Shown piece by piece: positions 11,400 through 22,236 of a stretch of DNA of 64,000 nt; the first letter of the stretch is position 1, and every line of letters starts with the position of its first letter. The position numbers and the translations under genes were made by a program. The stretch is taken from positions 5,259,820 to 5,323,819 of the forward strand of contig CM034604.1 in assembly GCA_020091685.1 (NCBI GenBank). The letters run 5' to 3'. The notes under the pieces were generated by a model, which saw only the letters and a list, made by a program, of their open reading frames with translations, searched no databases and was not told the origin of the DNA. This stretch comes from Lutjanus erythropterus (taxonomy: Eukaryota; Chordata; Actinopteri; Lutjaniformes; Lutjanidae).

Positions 11400-12529
11400 T
11401 TTCGTCTTTGGTCCACTAATGTTCTTAATAAAATAGGAGACATGTTTCAGGATGAAAACTTGATGTCTTTTGAACAGCTACGTACTAAACATGATCTACC
11501 AAACAGCCACTTCTACATATATCTACAGGCTAGAAGCTTTATAACTGCTTCCAGGAAACAGTCACTAGCTCCTCCACCTCTTTCTGAAATCTAAAGATTG
11601 ATCTCTGAGAATAATAAAATGAGATGCTAGTTTCTGACTCATCTGAATCCTCTGCGGACCAGTTAGAAGCCTGGAAGAAAGACACACAGGAGGATATTTC
11701 CTTGAATGACTGGGGTGGGATATGTGCAGAGGCACACAGACAAACTGCAAATACAACGTTAAGATTGCTGCAGTGTAATTGGCTGATGCGGTCTTACCTT
11801 ACACCAGCCGACAGTAATATTCCAGATATTTGTATTAAATGTGAACAGTCTAAAGGAACACTTGTTCACTGTATGCGGGACGGCAAAGAGATTGCAAATT
11901 TATGGTGTGAAATTTCACGAATAATACAAAAAATCTGTTAAGCTATACTTTGATCCAATTTTTTTTATTTTTGGACTATGTCTTATGAATATGTGCTTTC
12001 TCCAGGCAAACTGTTCACTCGTCTTATCTTGGAAGCCACAGGTGGCTTAGAGAAATAAGTAACTGTGATGCTATGGAGAAGATAACTTATATTCTTAAAA
12101 GGAAAGGTGACACCTTTGATAAAATTTGGGCCCCTTTTACCCAACTTCTGGGCAATATTAGCATATCAGATATACTACAGAATAATGACAGTGGGAATCC
12201 CTGATAGATCCATGAAAGACCTTTTTTTTAACCTTTGCCCTCTGCCAGAAATGACAAAGAAGACTACATTTTAATAAATAAAGAGCAATCAATAACTTAA
12301 TTATTATTATTATTTTTTTTTTCCATGTATGATACCTCTTACTGGGGTGTTGTTTCTGCCCTATATATTCTTTATTATTATTATTCTTATTAGTTGTCTG
12401 GTCATTTCAATGCATCTGTTATTTTACTGTTGAAGTTTTTGTAAGGTATGCATTGTCTTAAAATTGTGTTATTGGTTTGTCTTATAATTGTTTTAAAAAG
12501 AAATAAACATATTGTTTAAAAAAAAAAGA
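11400..12529 (+). pseudogene. L1/Tx1-like LINE, 5'-truncated ORF2 C-terminus with poly-A tail
   Basis: In plus-strand frames the translation reads SFEQLRTKHDLPNSHFYIYL, then DWGGICAEAHRQTANTTLRL, LTPADSNIPDICIKCEQSKG and TLVHCM. This arrangement (a loading segment, a W..IC..H motif, a C..C..S.GTL.H zinc-knuckle-like region) is the C-terminal part of ORF2 in fish L1/Tx1-like LINEs. Stops and frame changes break it, including a stop just before the frame at 11624-11941, so it is dead. A polyadenylation signal AATAAA at about 12502 and an A10 run at 12518-12527 mark the 3' end. It is about 1.1 kb against several kb for a full element, which is ordinary 5' truncation. Confidence 0.75.
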
Positions 12530-13330
12530 GTTTAAAATATATTTTCCAGCATAAATCAAAACACCCTCTAAATACGGTTTCATCCCTGTTCTCAATTATG
12601 TGTGATAATTAAAGGCGTGTGCTCTTTGAGTGACAGGTGGGGACCCTCAGAAGTAGCAGCCGCCTCATTCACCTCAGCTTCACTCACTCCAGCTCTTTGC
12701 CCATTTTTCGATTAGCCAGGAGTCAGCTGAGTCAGGCGCCGCACAGACGGCAACAGCCAGAGCCAACGTCCTGAGAGCTTCGCCCTTCAGAAACCTGTGT
12801 TTTATACAGTCTGAGGGTCAGCCACTCACAGCTCTTTGCTACTGGTTGCAGCTTTGTGCCGGTTCACCACAGTTGAACTCCAGATGAAGCAAAGACGGGA
12901 GTGTGCTTTTCCCACCAGAAGTGAATAATTTAATCATAATAATAATTAATAATTTAGAATGGAGAGTTCATGTTGATTACCTGTGCAGTAGTCCTGCTCA
13001 GAGACTTCACTTTCCTTGCAGACTCAGACTGTTCAGTGTCGGCACTAAAATCACATTAAACTTCTATAAGGCTGCATTAGAAAGTATAATCATATATGGT
13101 GAGGCATCACAGTCCAGTTAAAAGCAAGAGTAGAAAACAGGTTGAATATGAGCTATTACCTTTCAGGCAGAAGTCACAGAACCAGCTAAATGAAACAACA
13201 ACCGCTTAAAGTTTTCTCTGCTGCCAGCGTGCATTAAACTGACACGCCAGAGGGTTTGTTTCACAGAACCACCTGGGAAGTCGTCCTTAGAATTTGTTTG
13301 GAAAAGGGCAAGCACTTTCCAAAAAAAATT
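12530..13330. other. Non-coding stretch, partly non-repetitive
   Basis: 12530-12560 looks like the displaced tail of repeat F. 12600-12790 is relatively GC-rich, with 'gataattaaaggcg' and 'gagtgacagg' words reminiscent of homeobox and TALE-factor sites. No open frame of note. Confidence 0.35.
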
Positions 13331-13480
13331 GGATGTGTCCAAATTGGATGAACCATCTGTCTATCACGTCTAACATGGTCTAATTTCAATCAATCCAGAT
13401 CAGCGCTTCCATGGATGCTTCTCGCTGTCGTCACGCCTGAAACCAGGCCTGCAGCTGCCAGTAGTCCCTCCTAGGATGCT
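13331..13480. repeat. Dispersed repeat, second copy of the 855-905 motif
   Basis: gattggatgaaccatctgtc-type sequence at 13338-13388 matches 855-905, and 'cacgtctaacatggtctaat' is shared with one or two changes. The class is unassigned. Confidence 0.55.
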
Positions 13481-14525
13481 GATTGGACGCCCCACTTTTG
13501 GTGCAGAGGACACAAATGGATAACTTGAAGCCTGGCAAGATGGATTCTCTGCCTCACAAGGTAAAGCATCCATCACACCGCTTAACAAACAACATTCCTT
13601 ACCTAGGTAGTGTTCTTAGCAATATAATTATGATTTTATGTTGGGTTTTTTTATCTCTCAAGACTTGTTCAGTATCTTACATAGCTTATCTTTTTAGGGT
13701 ACTTTGCACATTTTTTTCCATTGTTTTTTCATATTTATCTATTGCTGTGTTTTGGTGTTTCGTATATGTTTGTAATGACAGAAGAGCCTGACACTCACAC
13801 TGATTAAGCACAGAAGAATAGGGAGGATTGCGAAACAAAAGTGGGAAGTCTGAGGAGCCTCCCCCAGAAAGTTTGAGTTTCATAGACTTTATTTCCTGCA
13901 TTCTGGTGGCTTTTAAAGAATGAGAATAAGAATATAATAAGGACACATTTTTGGCCAACAGATGCCTGCAGATGATCTGTAACTGACACTTAACACTGCA
14001 ACTGATAAATCAATTACAGTAACACAGATAATACTTTTTTTTTCTAAAGCTACATTTGCAAGGTTGCAAAAGATTGCTCTTTTCCTTCACACCTTTCCAT
14101 ATGAAACAGGAATTGATCGTTCGCTAAGCCCCTCCCTCCTTAGTTACTGTTGCTAAGCCTGCCATTTAACATTGAAAAACAGAGAATAAGGCAGGTACAT
14201 ACATACATACAGCAGGTATATCTACATGATAGATGACAGAAATACACTTATTAACATGGGAAAAGGAAGTGCAGGGGCTTGATTAGTGAAATGGAAACCG
14301 TGACAGCTCTAGTTACAGTTGCTAAGCTTTGATTGGTTTAGAAGTGGGGCTTAGTGAAGGCTTGGTTCTTCTTTAGAGGACATCTGAATTTTGCTTTCTT
14401 TTTTATTAGTACTCTGCATTTCTCTCTCCTCAGACTTGCAAAAGATCTGACAAGAGCGATTATTTTAACCCAAACCATGAACCCTAAGGCCAGAGATATA
14501 ATTGCTGTTTGACCATGCGTTCGCG
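13481..14525. other. Non-coding stretch with 'tccttagttactgttgctaa' repeat words
   Basis: 'ctccttagttactgttgcta' at about 14136 also occurs at 11369, and variants ('ctagttacagttgctaagc') lie at 14312 and 35989, so part of the stretch belongs to a dispersed repeat. A short CATA tract lies at 14195-14211. Confidence 0.4.
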
Positions 14526-15135
14526 TAGACAACCGGCTGGGTAGTGAAGCAAACTATTCACAACACGGCCGCCTCTCTATGTGTGTTACTGCAAAACAAC
14601 ACTAGAGGGCACAACAGAGAACTTGGACCATAAACTGCCCATAAAAACAAAAGAAAGAAGGAAAAGAGTTCTGTTTTTCCATCATCTTCCGCCGTGCACG
14701 TACATCGCGTCTTCAAGCTTGTTTCCATTAATTTCAACATTTTTCGACGCTGACTGCCAAAGCTGAACTTATCTGTCCTCAGCTGTCTTGGCAGACATGT
14801 TTGTCGCTGTGTAGCAGCAACAAAAAGTTGTAAAGATGAGGGTACTTCAATGAGCCTGTCCTCGAAACTTTCTGCCATTGTTGTTGCTGGTGACGTATCT
14901 CCTGACCCCTGACCCTGTTACTGCATTCTGCCCCTCCACTGCCCCTATCAGTCATATGTGTATTGCATCTTGTGGACGTGTAACATTAATTTCTAAGGAC
15001 GTTCCAAATGAACCCAGGATACCCGAAGCAAACATCATGCATACACAAACGCGTAGTTAAAAGCAAGCATATCTCCACCTTAACAACAAGTACAAATCTT
15101 GCAAAAGTTTTGCAAATTAAGAGTTCCCTTCTAAA
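14526..15135. repeat. Dispersed repeat family G, copy 1
   Basis: A long, recognisable fish repeat running from 'ggctgggtagtgaagcaaac' through 'ctgacccctgaccctgttac' to 'gcaaattaagagttcccttc'. Its last ~50 bp recur, inverted, at 16800-16855 and 27055-27112. Frames within it are not host genes. Confidence 0.55.
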
Positions 15136-15465
15136 CACAACCCTCACTCAAATCGTAGACTTTTAGAGTCGCAGGGTTTATACAGACTGCATAGTGCCAG
15201 AAATCTGTCATAAATTGGGAGAAATATGAGAGAATTGTGACTCTGGGAGAAAATCAGGAGCAGGCAATGAAAAACCTGGGTCTCCTGGGAAAAGAGGGAG
15301 GGGTGGCAAGTATGCACAGCGGTGGCTCCAGAGGAGACTGCTTCCTGTGACTCATATTTCCATATGGTGACAGTGATACCTAGAATTTACAATAAGAAGT
15401 GCATTTTATTATAGTCAGAAGGCCAAATATAATCTTGATCTTAAAATTCCTCACAGGCCAGCAGA
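15136..15465. other. Non-coding stretch
   Basis: No coding signal. It may include the body of the hAT-type element whose end is at 15466-15484. Confidence 0.35.
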
Positions 15466-15484
15466 CCATAGTTTGGACACCCCT
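15466..15484. mobile_element. hAT-type right terminus AGTTTGGACACCCCT
   Basis: AGTTTGGACACCCCT is the inverted counterpart of the CAGGGGTGTCCAAACT ends common in fish hAT MITEs. The partner end is not visible. Confidence 0.45.
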
Positions 15485-16799
15485 ATTTTACACTTAAAGA
15501 TATCTGTAGCTCGACTAGAGTTTTGTCATGTTTGTTCAAACTGAACATGAAGCAAGCTGAGGTAAAAATACATACATGCCTACAAGGAGCTTCATGACTC
15601 CAAATTATGAATGCACAGAAACACAAAGAGACACAACAGTCAGTGGAGTAAATAACAGACAACACAAGAATTCCTGATGAGTTTTGAAAGAGCCTGAGCT
15701 GTCAGCTGTGCAGGAGTCTCTCAAGGGACCGCTACAACTTCTATAACCGTCTCACATCCCACATCTGAAGACTGAACAGGACTGAGCGGGCTGATGAGGC
15801 TGTCTCATACCAAATGTGGTCTGTTTATGCCTGAATGTGGAGGTCAAGTGTATCCTGTGCTCTCCTCGCTATGCAAAAATCCACCGTGTCACTTGTTCTG
15901 AAGTGGGCAACAAGTCGTTTTGACACTGTAGTGAATCTATGCAGATTACAGACATTCATATGCACAAAGTCTGGCTGAGCGGACAAAGAGAGTCTCGACT
16001 TGCAGAAAGTGAAACTTCAGCGGCAGAAAGTCGAAGCACAAAGTCATCACAGTTCCACGCCACCGTGTGACTGACAGCTGACCTCTGGCACACACTGATA
16101 CACAAACAGCACAGCAGTGAAAGCTGTCAGAGGCCGTTTATGCAGTCTGGGACTGTCATTGTGTTTAATAAATGAGTTAGCTTAGTGACATAAGTTACAG
16201 AACATTACCTGCTGCAACAAGGTCACCTGCATCAAGAGCTGAGCGTGGAGTAGTTTGTGGATGTGACTGATCTTAGGTAACCAGTCATCACATGACAGTA
16301 AACTTATCATAAATCTGGTTTCAAGGTCAATTCAGTGCAAAAGAGTTGTGTTAAATTTAAGCAAAAACATTCTGAGCACATCTAGGCCTAAAAGGCAAAT
16401 TTGGACACTGGCGCAGTAAATGAATTTCACGTGATAATATATTTTTTTAATAAGTCAAGAGGAGAAGCTACCAAAAGTGGGTACCAAAAGAATTAAATGC
16501 GGGTATCATATAATGGGGGAAGTCTCAATACTGCTTAGTGTACTGGGTTATTTCAGTCAATAGCTTAAAGACAACAACTGTGTCTCTATGCACCTGACAT
16601 TTTATAGTCTAGGTTCTTAAATTAAGGAAACATAGTACAGTTTTTGATATTTACAGTCATGCAGCTCTGAGAATGGGAATGTAAGTGAACCAGTGTGGTC
16701 CAATCCAGTCATAATGTAACAGCAAGTTTCCAGCCTCAAAGTTAGGCTACTTAGCTGTTAAGCTAAAGCTAACTAAACATTAACTCACTATGTTAGTAT
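15485..16799. other. Non-coding stretch, nothing assigned
   Basis: Unique-looking AT-moderate sequence with no domain-bearing frame. 15880-16140 is slightly more GC-rich. Confidence 0.4.
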
Positions 16800-16856
16800 T
16801 GGGGTCATGTCTAGAACGGAACCCTTGATTTGCAAAATTCTTGCAAGATTTGTACA
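16800..16856. repeat. Repeat family G end, copy 2
   Basis: 'ggggtcatgtctagaacgga' and 'gatttgcaaaattcttgcaa' match, inverted, the right end of the family G copy at 15085-15135 and, directly, 27058-27110. Confidence 0.6.
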
Positions 16857-17188
16857 TGTTGTTTTCTTATTGTGCACATTATACAAAATAAATCTGTTTT
16901 ATAAGGTGACGATGCTGTGGTTAAGGCTTGGATAGATTAAGGGACAGAAAAAGCCTGGTTAAAGTATCTGTTTATTGTACGACTTCAAATGTTGAGCAAA
17001 ACTGTCGCGGCTCCGTCTGTAATTTGTGACCCACAAATGGGTTGGTTGCTGTCTGATTGGTTCAAACAAAGTTGATCTGGGGAATTAATAGTCAACTTAC
17101 TGAGAAGAAATAGAGTTAACATTAGTTGATTCAGGAAATGAAGAGAAAGTAATTGATTAACAGGTTCGCACTTTTTAAATAACACTTT
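16857..17188. other. Non-coding stretch
   Basis: No motif, repeat end or convincing frame is visible. Confidence 0.35.
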
Positions 17189-17314
17189 TCAACTTGGGAC
17201 TTGGGGAAGGCATCAAGTATTTTCAAGTCAAAAGACTCAAGTCCAAGTGAAGTCATGAGTCTTTTTTGATTTTGTTAAACCGAGTCTAAAGTCTGACTTG
17301 AGTCCATACCTCTG
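17189..17314. mobile_element. hAT MITE of the ACTTGAGTCC type
   Basis: Reiterated 'aagtcaaaagactcaagtcc' and 'gtctgacttgagtccatacc' followed by TCTG at 17314 is the familiar fish repeat ending GAGTCCA.ACCTCTG. The left end is decayed. Confidence 0.6.
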
Positions 17315-18774
17315 TTTAGCACCATCATTAGGTCAAAACATTAATCTGTCCAGTACCTGCAAAACTAATGACATGTCCATCAGCCTCAGCTGTACTGTGT
17401 GTTTAGTGCTAATTAGTGTTAGTATGCAAAACCAAAATGATGAACACAGTTGACATGATACACAAGCCAATATCAATATTGTCATTGCATCGTGATGTTA
17501 GTGCAGTTTGTGAAGTCTTTATTTCACTTTGTGTGAATCTAGGACATCCATTATAATTGCTGTTGATGTTCAATATGAAATTTTCTGGTTGGTTGTATTG
17601 TCATCATTGTAGACGTGTGAATTATTTTTGAAAATGAATAGGATGTAAACAATCTGGGACATGGTTCCTCTCAAACGAATGTGCAAGTTTGAAAAGACCA
17701 AACCTCGTAATGAGACATTTTGTCCTCAAAAAAGACAAAAGACTAAAACTTGGTCTTGAAATGTATCTGTTACCCAGAATGAAGACAAAGGCCTGTGACG
17801 TTTTCTTTACGTAATCCAAAATGACTGTCAGATGGGATTTTAAATCTAAATTATCTCACTTATTTAGAAATATAGATAGTTTTCTCTTTCATATGCACGA
17901 GAGGCAGAATTCACTCAGAGAATGTAAAAGGAACATTGAAAACAGACATTTTATTCATGAACAGCAACACATTCTGCAGCAGATTAATTCAGACATTTCA
18001 AATAGTCAATCTAAGCAGCAATTATTCTGTTAATGAGGATAATTAAAGCTTCCACATTTGCCCTGACCTTTTCTTACTCGAACGACTGCATTAAACCACA
18101 GACCAATGAAGTGAACTGCACCGAGCGCGGAGGGAAAATGACTCCTCAGCAGGTGGGAGAGCTCTCTTCAGAGTGTTTCTGTGCACTGCACCTTCCTTCT
18201 CTGGGAGCAGATGGCTGCTTCCATTGATGATTTTAATGAGCGCTGGAACAGATGTGGCAGGTGTCACTCATCTGCTGCTAAAAGACACATATGAAAGGTT
18301 CAGCGGAGCTGTTGGAGCGAATATGCAGATGATCATTATGGAATCATCAGAGTGTGTTTGGCTTTTCTTTCTACAGCCGTATACGTACATACATAATGGG
18401 AAAGCTTTTACTGCTGTCACGGTTATGTCTGCGACTGTCCATTTGCACCATATGCAGCCTGTTATCACCAGAAAAATGTCCATATAGCTCGTCTACACAA
18501 GCAGTTTATAACGACCCATATTCACTTGCATTTTTAGGTAGCGACATCTCATGTCATGAGCAAATTAATTATGACAGGAATAGTATAAAGAGCCCACGGT
18601 ACAAGGGCCCTCATGTTTTATGCATTAAACTTTATTTTGACCCAAACTTCGATCTTTTCCAAATCTAACCAAGTGTTTTTTTTTTACGAAAATGGTACCA
18701 AACTCCAACCATTTCACAAAAAAATATGATCAAGGGCCAATCCCAGTTCCTCTCCCTTGGACCTGCCCCTCACT
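17315..18774. other. Non-coding stretch, nothing assigned
   Basis: Frames of 60-104 codons exist (for example 18173-18487 and 18354-18668) but they overlap in different registers, show no motifs and have opposite-strand rivals. I treat all as chance. Confidence 0.4.
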
Positions 18775-19587
18775 TTGGAGTGTCCTCCATTACTCATTTG
18801 TTAAGATATGGTTAAGTGCCCTCTTGAGTATGATTCAGTGGACAAAACATGGTTTAGTGCCCTCTAGAGTACCCTTCAGTAGACAAGATATGATTAAGTG
18901 CCCTCTTGAGTGCCGTTCAGTGGACAAAGTATGGTGGAGTGCCCTCTAGAGTACTCTTCAGAGGACAAAATATGGTTATGTCCTCTCTGGAGTACCCTTA
19001 AGTGGACAAAATCTGGTTACGTGCTGTTATGCCCCGGTCTAGGGGAACCCTGGACACAACAGATAATGTGCTCCCTCCGTCTTCCCACACCAAAGAAGGC
19101 CAGCAACCACGTTTTCAGGTTCAAAAAAAAGGAGCAGTTTTTATTTTGCTTCGGGGGGAAACACAGGCCAAAACAATAAACAAAACAATCTAAGGAAAAC
19201 CCTAAACTTACCTAACGAAGAAAAAACAAAAGGGGAAAGAATGACAAAATACTATCCTGATCTCCTAACAAAAACATAAACAGGAGAAAACAGGTTCACA
19301 AAATAAAGGCTGCTCCCCCCCTACTAAACTGCCCTGCTATTTACACGTATTTACAAAGGTTTCAAGGATTCGAGGCTTACTCGACATATGCTCATAGTGC
19401 TATCAACAAATTACTCGAAGCTACTACAGTCATCTACTGATCTACAAAGATTACCAAAACCAAACAACTCGTAACACCGTGCTGGCAGTTCTTTGCGGTG
19501 GGGAGGCTGGGGAGAGAGGGAGAATGCAGGCCGTCGGCGCTCATGTAGGCCTAGGGCTCCGCCCCCTGACCAATCGCGCGGCAGCAA

Positions 19588-19619
19588 TCGTCGTCGTCGT
19601 CATCATCATCATCATCATC
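19588..19619. repeat. (CGT)n(CAT)n microsatellite within the LTR
   Basis: Four CGT followed by six CAT units. The switch may reflect CpG decay of a CGT repeat. Confidence 0.9.
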
Positions 19620-19654
19620 CAGCGCCACCTGTTCCCAATTCACACTGGAGCAGC

Positions 19655-19655
<1 letters not shown>

Positions 19656-19699
<44 letters not shown>
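19656..19699. repeat. (CA)n microsatellite within the LTR
   Basis: A pure CA tract of about 44 bp. Confidence 0.97.
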
Positions 19700-19702
<3 letters not shown>

Positions 19703-20181
19703 GGAGAGGAGACACTATAGCAAAAGGAAAAAACAAAACACATTCACAAATGACCCACAGGGTCATAACATGTGCACTCGAGAGTACCCTTTAGTGAATT
19801 AATTAAGTTTAAGTGCCCTCTAGAGTACCCCTCGGTGGACTAAATATGGTAAAGTGTCCTCTCGAGTGCCCTTCAGTGGACAAAATATGGTTAAGTGCCC
19901 TATAGAGTACCCTTCAGAGGACAAAATATGGTTATGTCCTCTCTGGAGTACCCTTAAGTGGACAAAATACGGTTACGTTCACTCTAAAGTACCCTTCAGT
20001 GAATTAGTTAAGTTTAAGTGCCCTCTAGAGTACCCCTTGGTGGACTAAATATGGTAAAGTGTCCTCTCGAGTGCCCTTCAGTGGACAAAGTATGGTAAAG
20101 TGCCCTCTAGGCTGCTCTTCAGTGGACAAAATATGGTAAAGTGTCCTCTAGAGTACCCTACAGTGGCCAAAATATGATTAC

Positions 20182-20596
20182 ATATAATTACAAATGAAAT
20201 ACATTTGAAAAATTCAAAACCAGTGTCTTGTTCCAGAAATCACAACAGTAGAATCTATCTTAACTGCTTTGGAATCTAGCAGAACTACTTTCTTTCTACT
20301 AGAAAGCAGCTCCTTTCTTTTCATAGTCAACCTTACACTACTTTTTCTCTTTATTCAAATCAAGTCACGATTGTTGCTGTTATAAATGTATGAATAAAAT
20401 CATTTTCAATGTCCCAGACAATTTTTCCTCTGAGACAACCTGTTCTAGTGTTAAGAACATAGAAAATGTAAAAGCTTCCCTTAAGCAGATGTAAGCTGAA
20501 TTGCTGTTGCATTACATAAATCATAAAGAGCAAAGCAGGCATGTATTTATATAGAAAAGTGATGGATTATTACCTTAAATGATCTGGTTTAGGTGG

Positions 20597-20598
<2 letters not shown>
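20182..20598. other. Non-coding AT-rich stretch
   Basis: No repeat terminus or coding signal. Confidence 0.4.

Positions 20599-20644
<46 letters not shown>
20599..20644. repeat. (GT)n microsatellite
   Basis: A pure GT tract of about 45 bp. Confidence 0.98.
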
Positions 20645-20645
<1 letters not shown>

Positions 20646-21490
20646 TGCCTGCTTCAGCACTTACTTACCTGTGCTCGTCTACCTGACAGTAAATCCATCC
20701 TCTGGCACAAACAAATAATCACACACAATCAGTGGAAGGCTGGAGCTGACCCGGACAGAGCGCACCAATCACCCTGCCAGCCCTGCTCTGGATTGGCCTT
20801 TATCCTTGATAATTTGGCTCCCACAGCTTCTCTTTCTCCCCTGCCAGTTTACGGCCTCAGACTCTGGAGAAACCGGGCGCAATAAACAAGTCCAGTGACA
20901 GCAAAGGTGAGAGGAAACACAGTCCTCAGAGAAGACAGCTTTGGGGATTTTCTTTATTGCTGTCTTCCACTGTTATTTTACACAGGAGATTTGAAATAAG
21001 CCCTGAAGGAACACTATCAGGCTGCCTCCTCTGTTTGTGCCCACTGTCTGAACCTAACAAAGGCCATCACAGAGGCTCAAACCTCCTTCTTTTTCTGTTG
21101 TTTTTGTTTAAAGGCTGTGATGACTTACAGGTTATCCTTCTTATCTTTAACTGCGTCACTTAAGTTGATCCATCAGACTCTGCAGCTCTGGGAAGCAAGG
21201 GATCAATGACTGAAAGGGATAAGAAGTTAATGGGGTGGACCTACGAATTCTAGTGTTTGACACTGGATTTGCACTTAGCTAATTTGTCCCAGCTGTAATT
21301 ACAATCAAATCAGGTCATTAGCTGACCACAGTGGCCTGACTGAACTGCTGGAAATCCTTGTGTGCTGAGTAAACTGTTTCAGCCGGAATGTAGCAATTAA
21401 AGGCCCACTGCTAAGAAATCAAGACACAAGATTTCAACAATTATTATCTCCAACTCATTGAGAGGTCCAATTATTGACATTTACTGAAGC
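20645..21490. other. Non-repetitive non-coding stretch, possible conserved element at 20650-20890
   Basis: 20650-20890 is GC-richer, non-repetitive and holds three ATTGG/CCAAT words (for example 'gcaccaatcaccctgccagc' and 'ctctggattggcctttatcc'). No frame has a domain. It may be a regulatory element, but nothing proves it. Confidence 0.35.
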
Positions 21491-21491
21491 T

Positions 21492-21715
21492 GTAAAGGAC
21501 CAGTGTGTAGGACATCTCATCCTCACCTTCCTTAAGGTGAACTGGTCGATGAAAAACTCACACAAAAGACCGTATCTAGAGCCGGTGTTCGGTTTGTCCG
21601 TTCTGGGCTACCATAACATTGAGGCGCAACATGGCAGCCCCTGTGGAAGAGGACCCACTCACTCTGTAGACATAAAGGGCTGACTGTAAGGTGACAAAAA
21701 CTGCTCTGCTGAGCA
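21492..21715 (+). mobile_element. TAAAGGACCAGTGTGTAGGA MITE, copy 1
   Basis: The start TAAAGGACCAGTGTGTAGGA and the internal 'ttctgggctaccataacatt' and 'gcgcaacatggcagccc' align in order with the inverted copy at 30612-30861. It lacks about 60 bp present in that copy. The terminus matches a fish MITE with TTAA-type targets. Confidence 0.7.
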
Positions 21716-22055
21716 GCAGTTTGTAATGCTTCGGTGTTAACGCTTTCCCCGCCAGTGTTTTTTAATAAAGTTGTCAGACATTTAAAAAAAAAAATCACTT
21801 ATGTTTCAACACCACAGAATATTCAATTCGATGAATTTGTTAACAGTTAATAGACACAGAAAAACGGTTTGTTCTGCCTTCATTCATTCTTTTTTATAAG
21901 CATTTGAATGTTGGTTGGTTGCATCAACAAAATCCACTTTTCAGACAAAAAATGGAGAAAACTGTGTTTGTGTGAAAGAGGCATTTTTAAGCAGAATATC
22001 AACTTCATGTTTTTATCACTTTATATCTCGTGTATGACATCACTGCCCCAACTAC
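21716..22055. other. Non-coding stretch
   Basis: Contains an A11 run at 21783-21794. Nothing else assigned. Confidence 0.35.
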
Positions 22056-22057
22056 GG

Positions 22058-22236
22058 TGCAAGTCCAAGGGGCTGCGGTGTGAGCAGATTATGACGCTCT
22101 CTGACCTGGCTGTGGTGTGACTCCCAGCGGTTGCGGTGCGAGCAGCCTCACAGTGCCTCGGCTGCTGTCGAAGTCTAGGGGCTGCAGCGCGAGCGGCCCC
22201 GTCATGATGCTCTCTGACCCGCAGATCTGCAGCTGA
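22058..22236. repeat. GC-rich tandem repeat, three diverged units of about 51-58 bp
   Basis: 'ctgcggtgtgagc' (22073), 'ttgcggtgcgagc' (22131) and 'ctgcagcgcgagc' (22182) recur, with 'atgacgctctctgacc' or 'atgatgctctctgacc' following the first and third. The units are CpG-rich in otherwise AT-rich surroundings. Confidence 0.7.

Larger units (their letters stand above)
19025..19770 (-). mobile_element. Solo LTR, Ty3/gypsy-style, inserted in the satellite
   Basis: The 746-bp insert reads TGTTATGACCC..CATAACA on the minus strand, the TG..CA ends of an LTR with a 7-bp inverted repeat TGTTATG/CATAACA. Flanks are CGTGC (19020-19024) and TGTGC (19771-19775), a 5-bp target duplication with one difference explicable as CpG decay. 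On the minus strand a polyadenylation signal AATAAA (19145-19140) lies near the 3' end, as expected in an LTR. No primer-binding site, polypurine tract or internal region exists, so this is a solo LTR left by recombination. It carries its own microsatellites at 19588-19619 and 19656-19699. It could instead be a TIR element, but the size, poly-A signal and 5-bp TSD favour an LTR. Confidence 0.8.
18775..20181. repeat. 41-bp satellite with 205-bp higher-order repeat, interrupted by a solo LTR
   Basis: Units of exactly 41 bp start at 18816, 18857, 18898, 18939, 18980 and 19021, resume at 19772, then 19813, 19854, 19895, 19936, 19977, 20018, 20059, 20100 and 20141. Removing the inserted LTR and one TSD copy leaves 615 bp, which is exactly 15 units with no net indel. 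A degenerate unit precedes at 18775. Core words are 'gtgccctctagagtaccctt' and 'cagtggacaaaatatggtta'. Units repeat in sets of five (205 bp): those at 18939 and 19895 differ at only two sites, and likewise 18980 and 19936, while neighbours differ much more. Confidence 0.95.

Noticed and set aside
19479-19802. 107-codon frame with His and Thr-His runs
   Set aside because: It translates the (CAT)n and (CA)n tracts of the solo LTR.
18775-20181. CRISPR-like regular array
   Set aside because: There are no unique spacers; the whole 41-bp unit repeats, and the host is a eukaryote.
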